This document shows, in pieces, positions 43,849-54,634 of a stretch of DNA of 64,000 nucleotides. Under the pieces are notes generated by a model that saw only the letters and a list, made by a program, of their open reading frames with translations, searched no databases and was not told the origin of the DNA. The DNA is taken from NCBI RefSeq assembly GCF_001590785.1, contig NZ_LTAO01000039.1, positions 1 through 64,000 of the forward strand, written 5' to 3'. Position 1 is the stretch's first letter; every line of letters starts with the position of its first letter. The translations under genes and the position numbers were made by a program. Source of the DNA: Alkalihalobacillus trypoxylicola. Its GTDB lineage: Bacteria > Bacillota > Bacilli > Bacillales > Bacillaceae_D.

Positions 43849-46800
43849 AAACTTCGCCTCCTTTTTTGGCTGTTTTAATTTTGGTTTGCATGTTGTTGAC
43901 AATATAATAGGCTTCAAATTGTTCAAGGTTTTTCTCAGATAAGACACGGTTGGAAACACTGTATAAATTTTGATTTTTCAGCTCTGTAAACAATATCGTC
44001 GAACCTGAGTCTCTTAAGAATTTAGATAAGTCGTCATATCCTTCAAAGGATGCGATCGCACCTGCAAAAACAACGCCAATTTTATATTCCTTTGCTTGTC
44101 GTAGAATGGTTATAAAATCCTCTTCTACTGTTCGACTCAATGTGTTCTTAAGGATTGAATAATCAGTAATCAGAATCACTACAGAGTTCATTTGCGCAAA
44201 TAAATTTTGGATGTCATCATTTGATGCATTATTTTTTCTCAATTCACTAACAGCGGCTTTTCTACTAGTAAACCAAGAATTAATGTTGTCAAAGATTTGT
44301 TCAAAGTAGTCCTTACCAACTCCATAATTGCAATTAGCACTTGAATAATGAGAATAGTTATATTGTTCATTATCAATGAGGATTACCTCAGTATCAGCTT
44401 GCGCTATATAGGAATCGATTAGATTTTCAATGGTATCTTTCATTTTCATTTCGTTGTCAGCTATTACTTTTAATGGTGCTTCTTTTTGTAGATTAATAGC
44501 GACAGGTTGCACATCTACCATCTCTACTGCAATGGATACTTCTTTTCTAGAGACAATTTCTTGAGTTTTTTCCCATTCCATAAACGTATTAAAATCAAGT
44601 ACTTCAGGTACCATTGGAATAGGCTCTGGTTTTTTACCCTTCCAGTTATCATCCATTTCCTTAGCTAGATTTCTAATAGAATCAATAATTTCTAGTGATT
44701 CCTCACCTTTTTCAGGTAAAATTGTTTGGAACAAGGCCGGATCTTCTAGCTTAATTAACCCTCTTCCTGGAATCTCTTCCGCCTCTATATCCGTTTTTCC
44801 AATGATAGAGCGAGCTTCTGATGCTTCAATTAAATACAATGGTATTTGTGTTTTAATATTAGATAACAAAGGCATTCTCATTGAATTCTGTCTTCCTGAG
44901 CTGATGACTAGATGTAATCCTACACTAGCCCCTTCTCTAGCAACTTGAGTAATCACTCTCTCAAATTCCTCGACATAATCCATATCACGAACGGATTCAT
45001 AGTTATCAATGACAATACATATATTAGGTACAGTCTTTCCACTTGCTCTTTCATACATCGAAATATTCGCCACGCCAAAGGAGCTTAGCAGTTGCTTTCT
45101 TTCTTTCATATTGCTAGAAAGTAGTCTTACAAATTTCTCAACCTTTTCTGTTTCATCCACTAAAATCGTATCCGCTACATGGGGGACATCTTTTAATGGC
45201 AACAAACCATTAGTACCAAAATCTAATAAAAATACATGTAAATGCTCTGGGTTATGCTTTTTGGCTAAACCTAATACAACCGTTTGAAGGAATGTTGATT
45301 TTCCATATCCAGGACTAGAGTATACGGCCATATGTCCATCCTTACTTAAATCAACCGTTAAAGGTGTTTGTGATTGCATTTCAGGCTGATCGACCAAACC
45401 AATCGTTGCTCTTAAAGGCTTTTTAGGCTCCTGCCATGCATCAAGATAATCAATATCCTCAATATCAGTTGGACAAATTTTTTCAGGAAGCGGTGGTAGC
45501 CAAGGTCTTTCTAGCGGTTCTATTTGATGTTCCACTGTATAAGTAGCAATGTGGTCTATGACTGCATCAAGCTCAGTTGGCACCTTTTCGACCTGTTCTT
45601 TATGGTCCAGTCCACTTAAGTCTTGTGTTAGAATTTCATATTGTCCTAAATCGTTAATTGCATAAATGGTTGTATCTACATAATCTTGAACTTCTCTGTC
45701 AGGTATATAATCCGCTCCACTCCAAGCACTTTGAAACAATTCATATATTTCATTATTACCTACCTGCAAATAGGCTCGACCAGGCAACGTTATTTCAGCA
45801 GCATCCGGTGTTTTTAAAATTTCATTAGAATCACTTGAATTCTGAACTTTTAAAGCTAGCTTGAATTTCGAGTTTGACCAAATTTGGTCATCCACTACTC
45901 CACTTGGCTTCTGTGTTGCTAAAATTAAATGGATTCCTAATGATCGTCCTATTCGAGCTGTTGATACAAGCTCCTTCATAAAGTCAGGCTGTTCCGCTTT
46001 TAATTCAGCAAATTCATCTGAAATGAGGAAAAGGTGAGGCATTGGTTTACTTACCTTTCCTTGCTTAAAGAGCTTTTGATATTGATTAATATGGTTGACA
46101 TCATATTCACCAAACAGCCTTTGTCGCTTCTGTAATTCAGCCTTGATAGAAGCAAGTGCTCTCATCGATTGAGCTTTATCTAAGTTCGTTATGGTTCCTA
46201 ACAAATGTGGCATATTCTTAAATAAGTTTGCCATTCCTCCACCCTTGTAATCGATTAACAAGAAAGCAACCTCATACGGGTGAAAATTAACAGCTAAAGA
46301 TAAAATATATGACTGAATAATTTCCGATTTACCAGAACCTGTCGTACCTGCAACAAGACCATGCGGTCCATGTGCTTTCTCATGTAGATTTAATTGTACT
46401 AAATCTTCCTTCCCTCTTAATCCTAATGGGACTGCTAAGCTTTTATAAGTCTCGTTCACATTCCAACGCCTTGATACTTCTAAATCCTCTACTCTTTCCA
46501 CTCCATATAGCTCTAAAAAAGTAACTTTTTCTGGAATAGAGTTTTTTAGGTTTTGGAGGTGGTTAATAGGTGACAAAGCACGAGAGACAAGCTCTTTATC
46601 AAAGTCTTTTGGAAAATGGTCTGGTTTAAACGATTTATTAACTAGCTCACTATCCTCTAAAATAATCTTTCCTTCTTTCGCATCACGAATGTCTATAACC
46701 GTTCGTACATGCTCAGGCAACGCTCTTAGTACATCTTGAACAAAAATAAGCGAGACACCATATTCACTTGGATCCTCATTAAAGAATTCCATAATGGTAT

Positions 46801-48343
46801 GGTCTAAAATAAGCTTCTCATCTGTAATCAATACAACAAAATGAGGGGTAAAGTATAACTTTTCCTTACTCTGTCCCTTTTCATCAACTGCTTGTTTTCG
46901 TTCTTTCATAATTTGATATAGCGAATATAATACTTGATCTCTTGAGCGTTCGTGATAAACAAAACCACGCACATTGACATCACGCATACTAGCATGAGGT
47001 AGCCATCTCATCCAATCCCACTGATTTTTCTCTTCCTCGGGGAAAATCGTAATGAATTGAAGGTCATGATAGCTATGGAATAAAGATAGCTGCATAACTA
47101 ACAGCTGTAGCTGCTCCAAAACTAGGCTTCTATGACCGATATAACCAACTGGCCCCATATTTAATGAAGTGACAACTGGAACATTTGATACTTTTTTATA
47201 TTTTTCTAATAGCTCCCTAGCCATATCTATCAGTTCATCTTTTTCTTGACTAAACTCCTCGTCTCGGAAATCGATTTTAAAGCTTGTATCTACTTCCCCT
47301 ATACCGGCGCGGAAATTTAAGAAATCATGATGATACATTGTTTTTTCATAAATTCTTTCTTGAACATTCACAGCCATATCCTTAACCTGTATAACATCAG
47401 GATAGTGGTACTGTAATGAATGCCGTTGCTCCTCTGTCACAAGAAAAAGCTCTTTTTTCTTCCGCTGTAAATATTCCTTATAGGTGACATCTCTTTCCTT
47501 CATATCAGCTTTGTACTTTTTTACGCTTTTCACATAAGAAGTTACCGAAAATATAATGGTTGAGATCGTTACAGCAAGCATCGCGATAATAAATATCCCT
47601 CTTGGCTGTACTAAGGAAATCACTACCATTGCTGCAATCATAACTAATGGCGGTACTATCGTTCTTGCTAGCTGCTCACTCGGCTTACCTGGTTTATTGG
47701 ATGGCTTTGCAATCGTTCGATCCTCTTCTGGCTCTCTATAAATAATGCGAGGAGAACGATGATAATCTGGATATTCTCCATCGTATTTTTTCTCGACATA
47801 GACCATCTCAACTAATTTCGATTGAACGTTTTTTAAGGTGACAATCTCAATCCAGCCTTCACCGAGAGTCATCAAAACTCCATCAACAAACAACTGATCT
47901 CCTATTTTCAGATCGGCTTTTTCATCGATTAGCAAACTATTGTGAAACACATTTCCAGCTTCAACTTGCAGTTGGAAATGATTATCATCGATTTGAGCTA
48001 TAACTAAGTCTGCGTTCCAGCCTTTAATAGCTATATCATTAAAAGCCTCAGGACCAAGACTTACAGTAGAGTATCTCGTCAAATCTAATATTCTAGTTGA
48101 GTCCGTATTCAACAAATAAATGTTCATTTCATCATTAGAAATTTGTAAGGAAAAGGATTCGACAATTTCTTCTTTTTCATAGAAAAGGGAGCTTCCATCC
48201 CAGTTCATCGTTAGCTCTCTGTCTAATTCTAAAAAAGTCAAAGAGTTAGACCATGTATTTCCAATTGTAATTAAACGCTCTAGAGATAAATGGCATTTAT
48301 GTATTTGATTTTTATAATGAATGATTAGTAATTTCATAGCCAT
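43835..48343 (-). CDS. essC: Type VII secretion ATPase EssC (YukBA-like)
   Basis: 1502 residues. Two N-terminal FHA-like domains (residues about 1-180), two membrane helices near 228-275, then FtsK/SpoIIIE ATPase modules: D1 with Walker A GTTGSGKS around 664-671 and HLFLISDEFAEL; D2 with GYGKST around 1008-1013 and VFLLDFG; and a degenerate D3 at about 1290-1500 without a Walker A lysine motif. The protein energises export of WXG100 and LXG substrates. GAGAGGATC precedes the ATG. It is one gene, as in most Bacillota. The C-terminal end varies between strains and is linked with the effector set downstream. Confidence 0.96.
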   Translation of the reverse strand: MAMKLLIIHYKNQIHKCHLSLERLITIGNTWSNSLTFLELDRELTMNWDGSSLFYEKEEIVESFSLQISNDEMNIYLLNTDSTRILDLTRYSTVSLGPEAFNDIAIKGWNADLVIAQIDDNHFQLQVEAGNVFHNSLLIDEKADLKIGDQLFVDGVLMTLGEGWIEIVTLKNVQSKLVEMVYVEKKYDGEYPDYHRSPRIIYREPEEDRTIAKPSNKPGKPSEQLARTIVPPLVMIAAMVVISLVQPRGIFIIAMLAVTISTIIFSVTSYVKSVKKYKADMKERDVTYKEYLQRKKKELFLVTEEQRHSLQYHYPDVIQVKDMAVNVQERIYEKTMYHHDFLNFRAGIGEVDTSFKIDFRDEEFSQEKDELIDMARELLEKYKKVSNVPVVTSLNMGPVGYIGHRSLVLEQLQLLVMQLSLFHSYHDLQFITIFPEEEKNQWDWMRWLPHASMRDVNVRGFVYHERSRDQVLYSLYQIMKERKQAVDEKGQSKEKLYFTPHFVVLITDEKLILDHTIMEFFNEDPSEYGVSLIFVQDVLRALPEHVRTVIDIRDAKEGKIILEDSELVNKSFKPDHFPKDFDKELVSRALSPINHLQNLKNSIPEKVTFLELYGVERVEDLEVSRRWNVNETYKSLAVPLGLRGKEDLVQLNLHEKAHGPHGLVAGTTGSGKSEIIQSYILSLAVNFHPYEVAFLLIDYKGGGMANLFKNMPHLLGTITNLDKAQSMRALASIKAELQKRQRLFGEYDVNHINQYQKLFKQGKVSKPMPHLFLISDEFAELKAEQPDFMKELVSTARIGRSLGIHLILATQKPSGVVDDQIWSNSKFKLALKVQNSSDSNEILKTPDAAEITLPGRAYLQVGNNEIYELFQSAWSGADYIPDREVQDYVDTTIYAINDLGQYEILTQDLSGLDHKEQVEKVPTELDAVIDHIATYTVEHQIEPLERPWLPPLPEKICPTDIEDIDYLDAWQEPKKPLRATIGLVDQPEMQSQTPLTVDLSKDGHMAVYSSPGYGKSTFLQTVVLGLAKKHNPEHLHVFLLDFGTNGLLPLKDVPHVADTILVDETEKVEKFVRLLSSNMKERKQLLSSFGVANISMYERASGKTVPNICIVIDNYESVRDMDYVEEFERVITQVAREGASVGLHLVISSGRQNSMRMPLLSNIKTQIPLYLIEASEARSIIGKTDIEAEEIPGRGLIKLEDPALFQTILPEKGEESLEIIDSIRNLAKEMDDNWKGKKPEPIPMVPEVLDFNTFMEWEKTQEIVSRKEVSIAVEMVDVQPVAINLQKEAPLKVIADNEMKMKDTIENLIDSYIAQADTEVILIDNEQYNYSHYSSANCNYGVGKDYFEQIFDNINSWFTSRKAAVSELRKNNASNDDIQNLFAQMNSVVILITDYSILKNTLSRTVEEDFITILRQAKEYKIGVVFAGAIASFEGYDDLSKFLRDSGSTILFTELKNQNLYSVSNRVLSEKNLEQFEAYYIVNNMQTKIKTAKKGGEVYERV

Positions 48344-48385
48344 CTACACGATCCTCTCTTATCCAATCTATAGGTTGAACGGGAT

Positions 48386-49705
48386 TTAATCATCCTCTTC
48401 ATTTGCATTTTCATCATCTTCTGGTTCTGATTGCTGGTCTTGGTTCTCATTACTAGCTGGGTCATCTTCTGGAGCTGCCTCTGAATCATTCATTACATCA
48501 ATCGATTCTGTATCCTCGATTGGTTGATTAAGCTGACCTTCCTCATTCGGCTCTAGCTCATAATCTTCTATATACCGATTTAATTCTGTCTGCAGTTGAT
48601 TCAATTCTTCATCTCGCTCTGAACCAGTCATGTTAGGATTATTTCTTACTTGTTCTATTTTTTTGATAAGACCATATATAATCAACTGAGGATCATCTAA
48701 ATACTTAGCCGTTTCTAACGACTCCTCGAATTCCCCTCTACCGTTATAAATCCAATATAGAAGATAGTGTCGATCACTTCTTAAGCTAATATTATTTAAG
48801 ATCGATGCTCTTTCTTGCTCAGATAAACTTTCAACATTAATATAGGAATGAGCTAGGATATACCTTGAATGATTGGGGAATTTTCCAGGATCCTCTCCGC
48901 TCAAAGTAGAAATGACCTCTCCGTAATCAGAAGCTAAATAAGCCCCATGAGCATCAAGTAACTTATTTTGAAAAGGATGATTTAATAGGCCATAGTACAT
49001 TAAAGGAGCAGCCAGAAGAACTGAGAGTACAATCATTGATATGGAAAGAGTTTTATACAGTCGAAATTTCTTAATTGGAACGAGCATAGTGGTTTCATTC
49101 GATTTCTTTTGTTCTTTTTCATAGCTATTTATTAAGAAACCTTTTAATTCAGCAAGAGTCGTAAATTGACTAACAGATTTCTCAAATTCCGTTTCCCAAT
49201 TATTCTCTAGCGAGCCGTGATAGAGCTCATCAAAGCTAAATTTCTTTGAAAAAAGAGCAATAATATAACATTTATATTGCTTTAAAAACACTTCCTCATC
49301 CATTTCAATAGGGGGCACTAAATTACGAATACCTCGATGTACAACATTTGGAAGTAAATTATCATCAAAAACAAGGTTATCAGGATGAATAAAAAACGTA
49401 ACTCTACTCGAAAGATAAGATTCTAGTTTACCCATGTTACTTAATAGCCTAAGCTTCTCGTTGCGCTCTAACTTCACAATTTTTTCCCATGTTTTTTTAC
49501 CTTTAACATCATATGAGAATAAAAAAGCATCTTCGTCTTCTTTAATACTCATTGGGACAAATAAATCAGAAGGGTTTATCGAGATATCTAACTGCCTTAT
49601 ATCTCTTACACTCGTTTGTGACTTAGGCATTTTTAATTCCCAATAATCATCATCCATTGCATACTTATAAGTAAGATTGTCAAATTCTATCGTTTTATCG
49701 TTCAT
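48386..49705 (-). CDS. essB: Type VII secretion protein EssB (YukC-like)
   Basis: About 439 residues. N-terminal pseudokinase-like domain (residues 1-200; ESYLSSRVTFFIHPDNLVFDDNLLPNVVHRGIRNLVPP), one membrane helix near 220-240 (LSISMIVLSVLLAAPLMYYG), then a helical extracellular part (GDPGKFPNHSRYILAHSYINVE) and a very acidic Glu/Asp/Asn tail. EssB spans the membrane and builds the secretion complex with EssC and EsaA. The ATG at 49705 follows AAGGAG by nine bases; GTG/ATG a few codons earlier lie before that site. Confidence 0.95.
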   Translation of the reverse strand: MNDKTIEFDNLTYKYAMDDDYWELKMPKSQTSVRDIRQLDISINPSDLFVPMSIKEDEDAFLFSYDVKGKKTWEKIVKLERNEKLRLLSNMGKLESYLSSRVTFFIHPDNLVFDDNLLPNVVHRGIRNLVPPIEMDEEVFLKQYKCYIIALFSKKFSFDELYHGSLENNWETEFEKSVSQFTTLAELKGFLINSYEKEQKKSNETTMLVPIKKFRLYKTLSISMIVLSVLLAAPLMYYGLLNHPFQNKLLDAHGAYLASDYGEVISTLSGEDPGKFPNHSRYILAHSYINVESLSEQERASILNNISLRSDRHYLLYWIYNGRGEFEESLETAKYLDDPQLIIYGLIKKIEQVRNNPNMTGSERDEELNQLQTELNRYIEDYELEPNEEGQLNQPIEDTESIDVMNDSEAAPEDDPASNENQDQQSEPEDDENANEEDD

Positions 49706-49750
49706 CTCTAATTGCTCCTTCATCACTTAAACAGCTATTATCTGTTACAT

Positions 49751-50005
49751 TTATAAAACGACGAGAACATCTCCATCTGTTACGGGGTAATCTTTTAGAT
49801 GGTCATCATCAGTTATTAATAAATTCTTGGTTACAACCTTAATTGAGCATTTCGAGTTGCTATTCTCAATATTTAGCGTATCAGTTACATTTAATATTAA
49901 TTGCTTAACCGTTAGTTGAGTAGGAATTCTAAGGTCATAAACCTTTCCACCTTCTACTCTTTGGCTAAAATCAATGGTTACATTAATATGAGTATTGTTT
50001 ACCAT
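49751..50005 (-). CDS. esaB: Ubiquitin-like T7SS protein EsaB (YukD)
   Basis: 84 residues with the beta-grasp ubiquitin-like fold: HINVTIDFSQRVEGGKVYDL, IPTQLTVKQLILNVTDTL, ...DDDHLKDYPVTDGDVLVVL. YukD/EsaB is a small cytosolic component or regulator of T7SSb. TAGGAG seven bases before the ATG. It lies between essA and essB as in Staphylococcus. Confidence 0.93.
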   Translation of the reverse strand: MVNNTHINVTIDFSQRVEGGKVYDLRIPTQLTVKQLILNVTDTLNIENSNSKCSIKVVTKNLLITDDDHLKDYPVTDGDVLVVL

Positions 50006-50015
50006 CTTTTAACTC

Positions 50016-50522
50016 CTAATCTAGCATTCTTCTCATCATTAAATAAAGACCAGCGCCTAAAAAACAAGCTACTGCTGATAATGCTATTAAAATAACATTA
50101 CTCGACATCGAGCCTCCCTCTTCTTCTTCTTGGGAGCTTCTAGATGCAACTGCCGTATATTCTTCTGAAAATAGAGATTCTCTTACCTGTTGGATAGCTA
50201 AATTATGCTCTGGCTTTTCTTCAGTAAATAAGGACTGCTGCAATTTAAGTAATTGATCTTCATTTTCTTCCATTTTACGGTCAATTTGTTGCTCTGTTTC
50301 TTCCTTAAACAAAGAAGGAAAACGTCTTTCTAACTCTGTTTGTATATATTCCGTTCCTTTATCTCTATCTCTGTTTACTCGGTCGATTTGCCATTGGAGA
50401 CTACCTCGTTGATTAGACTCATCATTTTCATTACTATCCTCTGCTGATACTGCCATTGGCAGCATCAGCAAAATGATAGTGATTCCAAGCATTAATTTAA
50501 CTGGCTTCAGCTCGGTTTTCAT
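50016..50522 (-). CDS. essA: Type VII secretion protein EssA
   Basis: 168 residues: N-terminal hydrophobic signal-like helix (LMLGITIILLMLPMAVSAED), an acidic/helical extracellular middle (WQIDRVNRDRDKGTEYIQTELERRFPSLFKEE) and a C-terminal membrane helix (NVILIALSAVACFLGAGLYLMMRRML). Matches EssA/YueC in topology and place. The ATG at 50522 overlaps the end of esaA by 26 bases; a second ATG at 50492 is an alternative. Confidence 0.9.
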   Translation of the reverse strand: MKTELKPVKLMLGITIILLMLPMAVSAEDSNENDESNQRGSLQWQIDRVNRDRDKGTEYIQTELERRFPSLFKEETEQQIDRKMEENEDQLLKLQQSLFTEEKPEHNLAIQQVRESLFSEEYTAVASRSSQEEEEGGSMSSNVILIALSAVACFLGAGLYLMMRRMLD

Positions 50523-53500
50523 TACCTAAATCTTCCTCTCTCTTTGAACGAATCAGAACAAAAAGGTTCGTAAAAACTCCTATTACAATTAATACAATGA
50601 GTATTAAACTAGCAGCAAATAAACTAGCTGTTCCTTGTACCATATCCGAAAGCAACGATTCTACATACTGTAGAGGTGAGAAACGCTCAATAGCAGAAAG
50701 TCCTCTTACACCTACACCTAATGCATCTGTAAAGAATAAGTACATACTCAGTACAACTAATAGAATAAACATACCTATCATCTTCATTTGTCTTAGTAAA
50801 TAAGTAGAAAGAAGTAGCATGCTTGTAACAAGTAAAACCATCACCATCGTTAATTGCAGCATATTCAAATCACTAATTGGTAAGTAATAGCTTGATACGA
50901 TTCCTATAACTATACCTTCAAGAATACCTATTCCAGCCGTAATGAGAGTTATAGGTGTATTTCGACCCACTATCGATTTTTCAGCTGCAAACTGGTCGGC
51001 ACTTAACCTTTTTTGATGAATGGTTGAAATCACATAAGCCGTAAACAGTACAACTATCGAACAAATTAGGACTAAGAAATATGGAGTAAAGGCATTACTA
51101 GATGTAATCGTTCCTTGATTACTCGTTCTGACAGGATTAGAAAGAAAATCATATAAATTTTCATTCTGTCTGTCACCAATCCGACTATTATCAAACACAT
51201 TAGCAAAATTATCGGCAAAAGCTTGATCTTCAAACAACTTGTTTGTTAAATCAATCGACAATGTTTCAGCTTCAGTAACAATGCTTTCACCACTCTGTTG
51301 AATACTGTCAGCTTGCTCATCGATCGTTTCAAATGTTTGATAAACTGTTTCAGCCGAATTGAGATTACTTTGCGCCTGATCAGCTAATGATTGACTAGAC
51401 ATCATTAATGGTTGGAACTCACTTCCTAAATTCAGCATAGCTGCTTGTTCCTCGTCCGCGCTTGCTTGAATATCACCCTGTGCTTCTAACAGCTGAACCG
51501 TTTCTTCTCTCCACCTTGCTACATCCTCTAAGGTTTGATTTAAGCTCTCATTTAGTACAGAGGCTTGTTGAGAAGTAGCGGCAATTTTTTCTGCCAGCTG
51601 ATCCATTCCATCATTTGCTTGAACAATTTGCTGACGATATTGGTCAATTTGTTGTTCAAAGGCTGTTAACGGTCTTGCAATTTCCTCCGTTATGCTTGCC
51701 ACGATTTGATTCGTAATATAATCGGTTAATAATCCAGAAATTTCTTTAACATTAAAAAGGTTATATAAAGAATCTTCTCTTTGCTCACCTATTTGTTTTA
51801 ATGTTCTCTCTTCCAAAAACCCTAGTAATCTATGATGGCTCATGTTTAAACCAAAATAGCTTTCATACGAGGAAAGAAGCTGTTGATAGGAGCTAATCGT
51901 ATTAGCCACTGTATTAATTAATGTTCTTGTCGTATTATCTAAGTTTTCAATAGGAGAAAGAATTTCATGAGATATCTGATTATTAATGACGACAACTCGC
52001 TCTGGTTCTGGCTCTTCTTCCTCTTCCTCCTGTTCGTCTTCCTCTTCTTCTCTTGGAGGTAATTCGGAGTTGTTATCATCTGAGTCACCTTCTCCATTTC
52101 CAGGCTTACCTGGACTTGGATTCTGACCATTTTCACCTTCTGAACCATTTTCGCCATCTTCATTAGGATCAGAACCATTCTCATCTTCATCGACAACATC
52201 TTCTACAGGGTTACCATTCTCTGGTTCAGTGCCATTATCGGCTTCATTTTCATTTTCTGGCTCTTGATTATCTTCTGGATCTTCTGATTGTTCAGCAGTC
52301 GTATTGGATACTAATAGTGGTGTAACTCCTTGATATGCATATTCATCAGGCTCATCGACATTTGTCAAATCTTCCTGCTTTAAGTTCCAACCCCATTTGA
52401 TAGGCTTATATATATCATCAAGCTCTTGATCGTTCTTTAATCTCAATGTGACATTAACGGTCATTTTTCCTTTTTCATTCGTTGGCAGTAAAATTTCATT
52501 ATTGCGTAAATAAGTAAACGTATAATTACCTTCATCATGGCCCGGTAATTGAATACCTAAATAACGAAGTTCATATTTATCAGGAATATTTAAAGTGAAA
52601 ATCTGACCGTCTTTTTCATTTTTCGGTAATCTGACTGTATCACTAACGCTCAATCCATTACCTCTTAAATGATTAACTAAACGATTGATTTCTTCTCCAA
52701 GCACAGGGTCGCCATTTTCAGGACGAATATACTCAAACTCACTGTTATACTTTTCTGTTACCGCAATAACATTCAGGATTTCTCTCACTGTTCTTTCAGG
52801 GAGACCATAGCCTGTGAAATCATCAGGATTTAAAGAAGGGAGCTGTTTAATTTGTTCATTAATTCTTCCTCTTACCGTTTGATCTGGATTTTCAAACAAA
52901 GAATTAATACTTAATTGCTCATCATTTTCAAATGCATCCTCCAAAATAGCCGTTAGTCTATTACGAATATTACCACTTAAGCTATCAGGCTCTTCTGGAT
53001 TTAATATATTTTGTACTCTACTTTGCATTTGCTCTACCTGCTGCAAAGACGAGCGTAAGTGATTTCTTAAATCAACCGCATGACTTACAATATTTCGTTC
53101 TTGATTAGCGGTGCTTAAAAAAGCTACACTGTTTCTTTGATTATTAGCTTGCATCCCTTGGAACTGTTCATTTATTTGACTGTTAGCCGTTTGTAAATTT
53201 TGCAGCTGGCGCTCAACGTCACCCGAGACCAGCCCTTGATAAAATTGATTAAATGAATCTTGAAATGAATAAATATTTGTATTATTGCTTTCTTTCAGTT
53301 GTGATGCGTCTTCTAAGCTAGATAAATAGTTTTGGTCAAGCTCTGTGTTTTCAACTAGCTGATTTTCGTAGGATTCCATCAATTCTTCGAATCCACCAAA
53401 GCTATCTTTTGATAATTGAGTATTGTCCTTTATATAACCAAATTGATCTGTATAGCCTGCTAATGGCTGATAAATGCTTTCATTGTATGTATTCGTGTAT

Positions 53501-54042
53501 ACAGATTGTTGAGCTATAATTTCAGAGATATTATCTTGAGCATCCTGTAAATTACCAATGACACTCGCAAAGTATACGTCAATAATTCGACGATTAAAGT
53601 CATTTAGAATATTACTAGCTGTTTTCTCAGCCTCTTCTTTCACTCTGACATTCTCAGAAGCATTTATTTTATATTCAAGTATTACTTGTTCAGGATTTTC
53701 AGAATCAATAGATAAAGCTTTATCTGAAAAATCATTAGGAATGACAACCATCATATCGTATGTATTGTTCTGGATTCCGCTTTCTGCGACTCCACGACTT
53801 ACTACATACCAATCATGATTATTATTACGATTTATACTTTGTACAAAGGCTTCACCAAAAGCCAACGGAGTGCCGTTAAACTCAGCTCCTTGATCCTCAT
53901 TAACTAGAGCTACAGACATCGTTTGTACTTCAGCTGGCTCTGCAGTATCCGTCTCTTGATTTAAAGCAAGATAAGATAAACCAGATGCTAGCGCAATAAT
54001 TAACACTAAGAAAACTAACCATCTTTTATCAAATGTTTTCAT
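50497..54042 (-). CDS. esaA: Type VII secretion protein EsaA (YueB-like)
   Basis: About 1181 residues. Membrane helix near residues 8-26, a large extracellular region (YhgE/Pip-type N-terminal domain, NEDQGAEFNGTPLAFGEAFV), a central low-complexity stretch rich in Glu, Asp, Asn, Pro and Gly (about residues 600-720), coiled coils, and a C-terminal bundle of five or six membrane helices (from about 935). In B. subtilis YueB is also the SPP1 phage receptor; EsaA extends across the cell wall. The start at 54042 follows AAGGA, three bases away; the frame upstream has no better site. Confidence 0.94.
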   Translation of the reverse strand: MKTFDKRWLVFLVLIIALASGLSYLALNQETDTAEPAEVQTMSVALVNEDQGAEFNGTPLAFGEAFVQSINRNNNHDWYVVSRGVAESGIQNNTYDMMVVIPNDFSDKALSIDSENPEQVILEYKINASENVRVKEEAEKTASNILNDFNRRIIDVYFASVIGNLQDAQDNISEIIAQQSVYTNTYNESIYQPLAGYTDQFGYIKDNTQLSKDSFGGFEELMESYENQLVENTELDQNYLSSLEDASQLKESNNTNIYSFQDSFNQFYQGLVSGDVERQLQNLQTANSQINEQFQGMQANNQRNSVAFLSTANQERNIVSHAVDLRNHLRSSLQQVEQMQSRVQNILNPEEPDSLSGNIRNRLTAILEDAFENDEQLSINSLFENPDQTVRGRINEQIKQLPSLNPDDFTGYGLPERTVREILNVIAVTEKYNSEFEYIRPENGDPVLGEEINRLVNHLRGNGLSVSDTVRLPKNEKDGQIFTLNIPDKYELRYLGIQLPGHDEGNYTFTYLRNNEILLPTNEKGKMTVNVTLRLKNDQELDDIYKPIKWGWNLKQEDLTNVDEPDEYAYQGVTPLLVSNTTAEQSEDPEDNQEPENENEADNGTEPENGNPVEDVVDEDENGSDPNEDGENGSEGENGQNPSPGKPGNGEGDSDDNNSELPPREEEEDEQEEEEEEPEPERVVVINNQISHEILSPIENLDNTTRTLINTVANTISSYQQLLSSYESYFGLNMSHHRLLGFLEERTLKQIGEQREDSLYNLFNVKEISGLLTDYITNQIVASITEEIARPLTAFEQQIDQYRQQIVQANDGMDQLAEKIAATSQQASVLNESLNQTLEDVARWREETVQLLEAQGDIQASADEEQAAMLNLGSEFQPLMMSSQSLADQAQSNLNSAETVYQTFETIDEQADSIQQSGESIVTEAETLSIDLTNKLFEDQAFADNFANVFDNSRIGDRQNENLYDFLSNPVRTSNQGTITSSNAFTPYFLVLICSIVVLFTAYVISTIHQKRLSADQFAAEKSIVGRNTPITLITAGIGILEGIVIGIVSSYYLPISDLNMLQLTMVMVLLVTSMLLLSTYLLRQMKMIGMFILLVVLSMYLFFTDALGVGVRGLSAIERFSPLQYVESLLSDMVQGTASLFAASLILIVLIVIGVFTNLFVLIRSKREEDLGNENRAEAS

Positions 54043-54232
54043 TTTTCCTTCAACCCCTGCTAATTCAATCTTAAAATAACATTTATGAGCAAAGCTATAA
54101 CCAATACCGAAATGATGGTAATACTTACAGTCATTAAGCGAGCTACATAACATTTGTCATGTAGCTCAACTTCGACATTCATTCACGATTACTAACTAGT
54201 TTAGATAACGTGGCTATGTCTATACCTTTTAC

Positions 54233-54526
54233 TTATCTTAAACCAAAATTACGCGATAACGCTTCATCTTGTTGAGCAACCGCTTCTGCTGTTTTCGTTA
54301 ACTGGTTCTCAATTTCGAGCATTAGTTGTGAGAAATCTCTAACCTTAGGCTCTAATTCTCTGAACTGGTCGTCAAAGCGTTCAAAAGCGCGACCTTCCCA
54401 CTCGCCTCTTAGTTCATTTTGAAGATTTGTTAAATCTCTAAGAATTTGGTCAATTTGCTGAGAGCTTTGACCATATCTTTTTGCTTTCGATTGCAGTTGT
54501 TCAGGGGTCATTCTAATTTGTGACAT
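54233..54526 (-). CDS. esxA: WXG100-family protein EsxA (YukE-like)
   Basis: 97 residues. Central WEG (W-X-G) in LRGEWEGRAFERFDDQFRELEP flanked by two long helices, and a C-terminal tail FGLR after SRN. The helical YxxxD/E-type export signal is not obvious, but the family match is clear. It is the archetypal secreted substrate, acting as a dimer, and is needed for machine assembly. GAGGAGATG lies before the ATG. First gene of the core operon, 190 bases before esaA. Confidence 0.95.
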   Translation of the reverse strand: MSQIRMTPEQLQSKAKRYGQSSQQIDQILRDLTNLQNELRGEWEGRAFERFDDQFRELEPKVRDFSQLMLEIENQLTKTAEAVAQQDEALSRNFGLR

Positions 54527-54605
54527 GAAATCATCTCCTCAAAAATATAATTTTAGACACCTTTTAGCAGGAATTTGATTGAATCAATTGTTCCTTCATC
54601 TACAA

Positions 54606-54634
54606 ATGCTAAGGGAACAGGTAAAAAAATGTCA
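54606..54634 (-). promoter_or_regulatory. Possible sigma-A promoter of the T7SS core operon
   Basis: On the minus strand, consensus TTGACA (54634-54629), 17 bases, TTAGCA (54611-54606; weak -10), about 80 bases before esxA. Confidence 0.4.

Noticed and set aside
51939-52199. 86-residue Lys/Met-rich minus-strand frame
   Set aside because: It is a frame-shifted reading of the acidic low-complexity segment of esaA.
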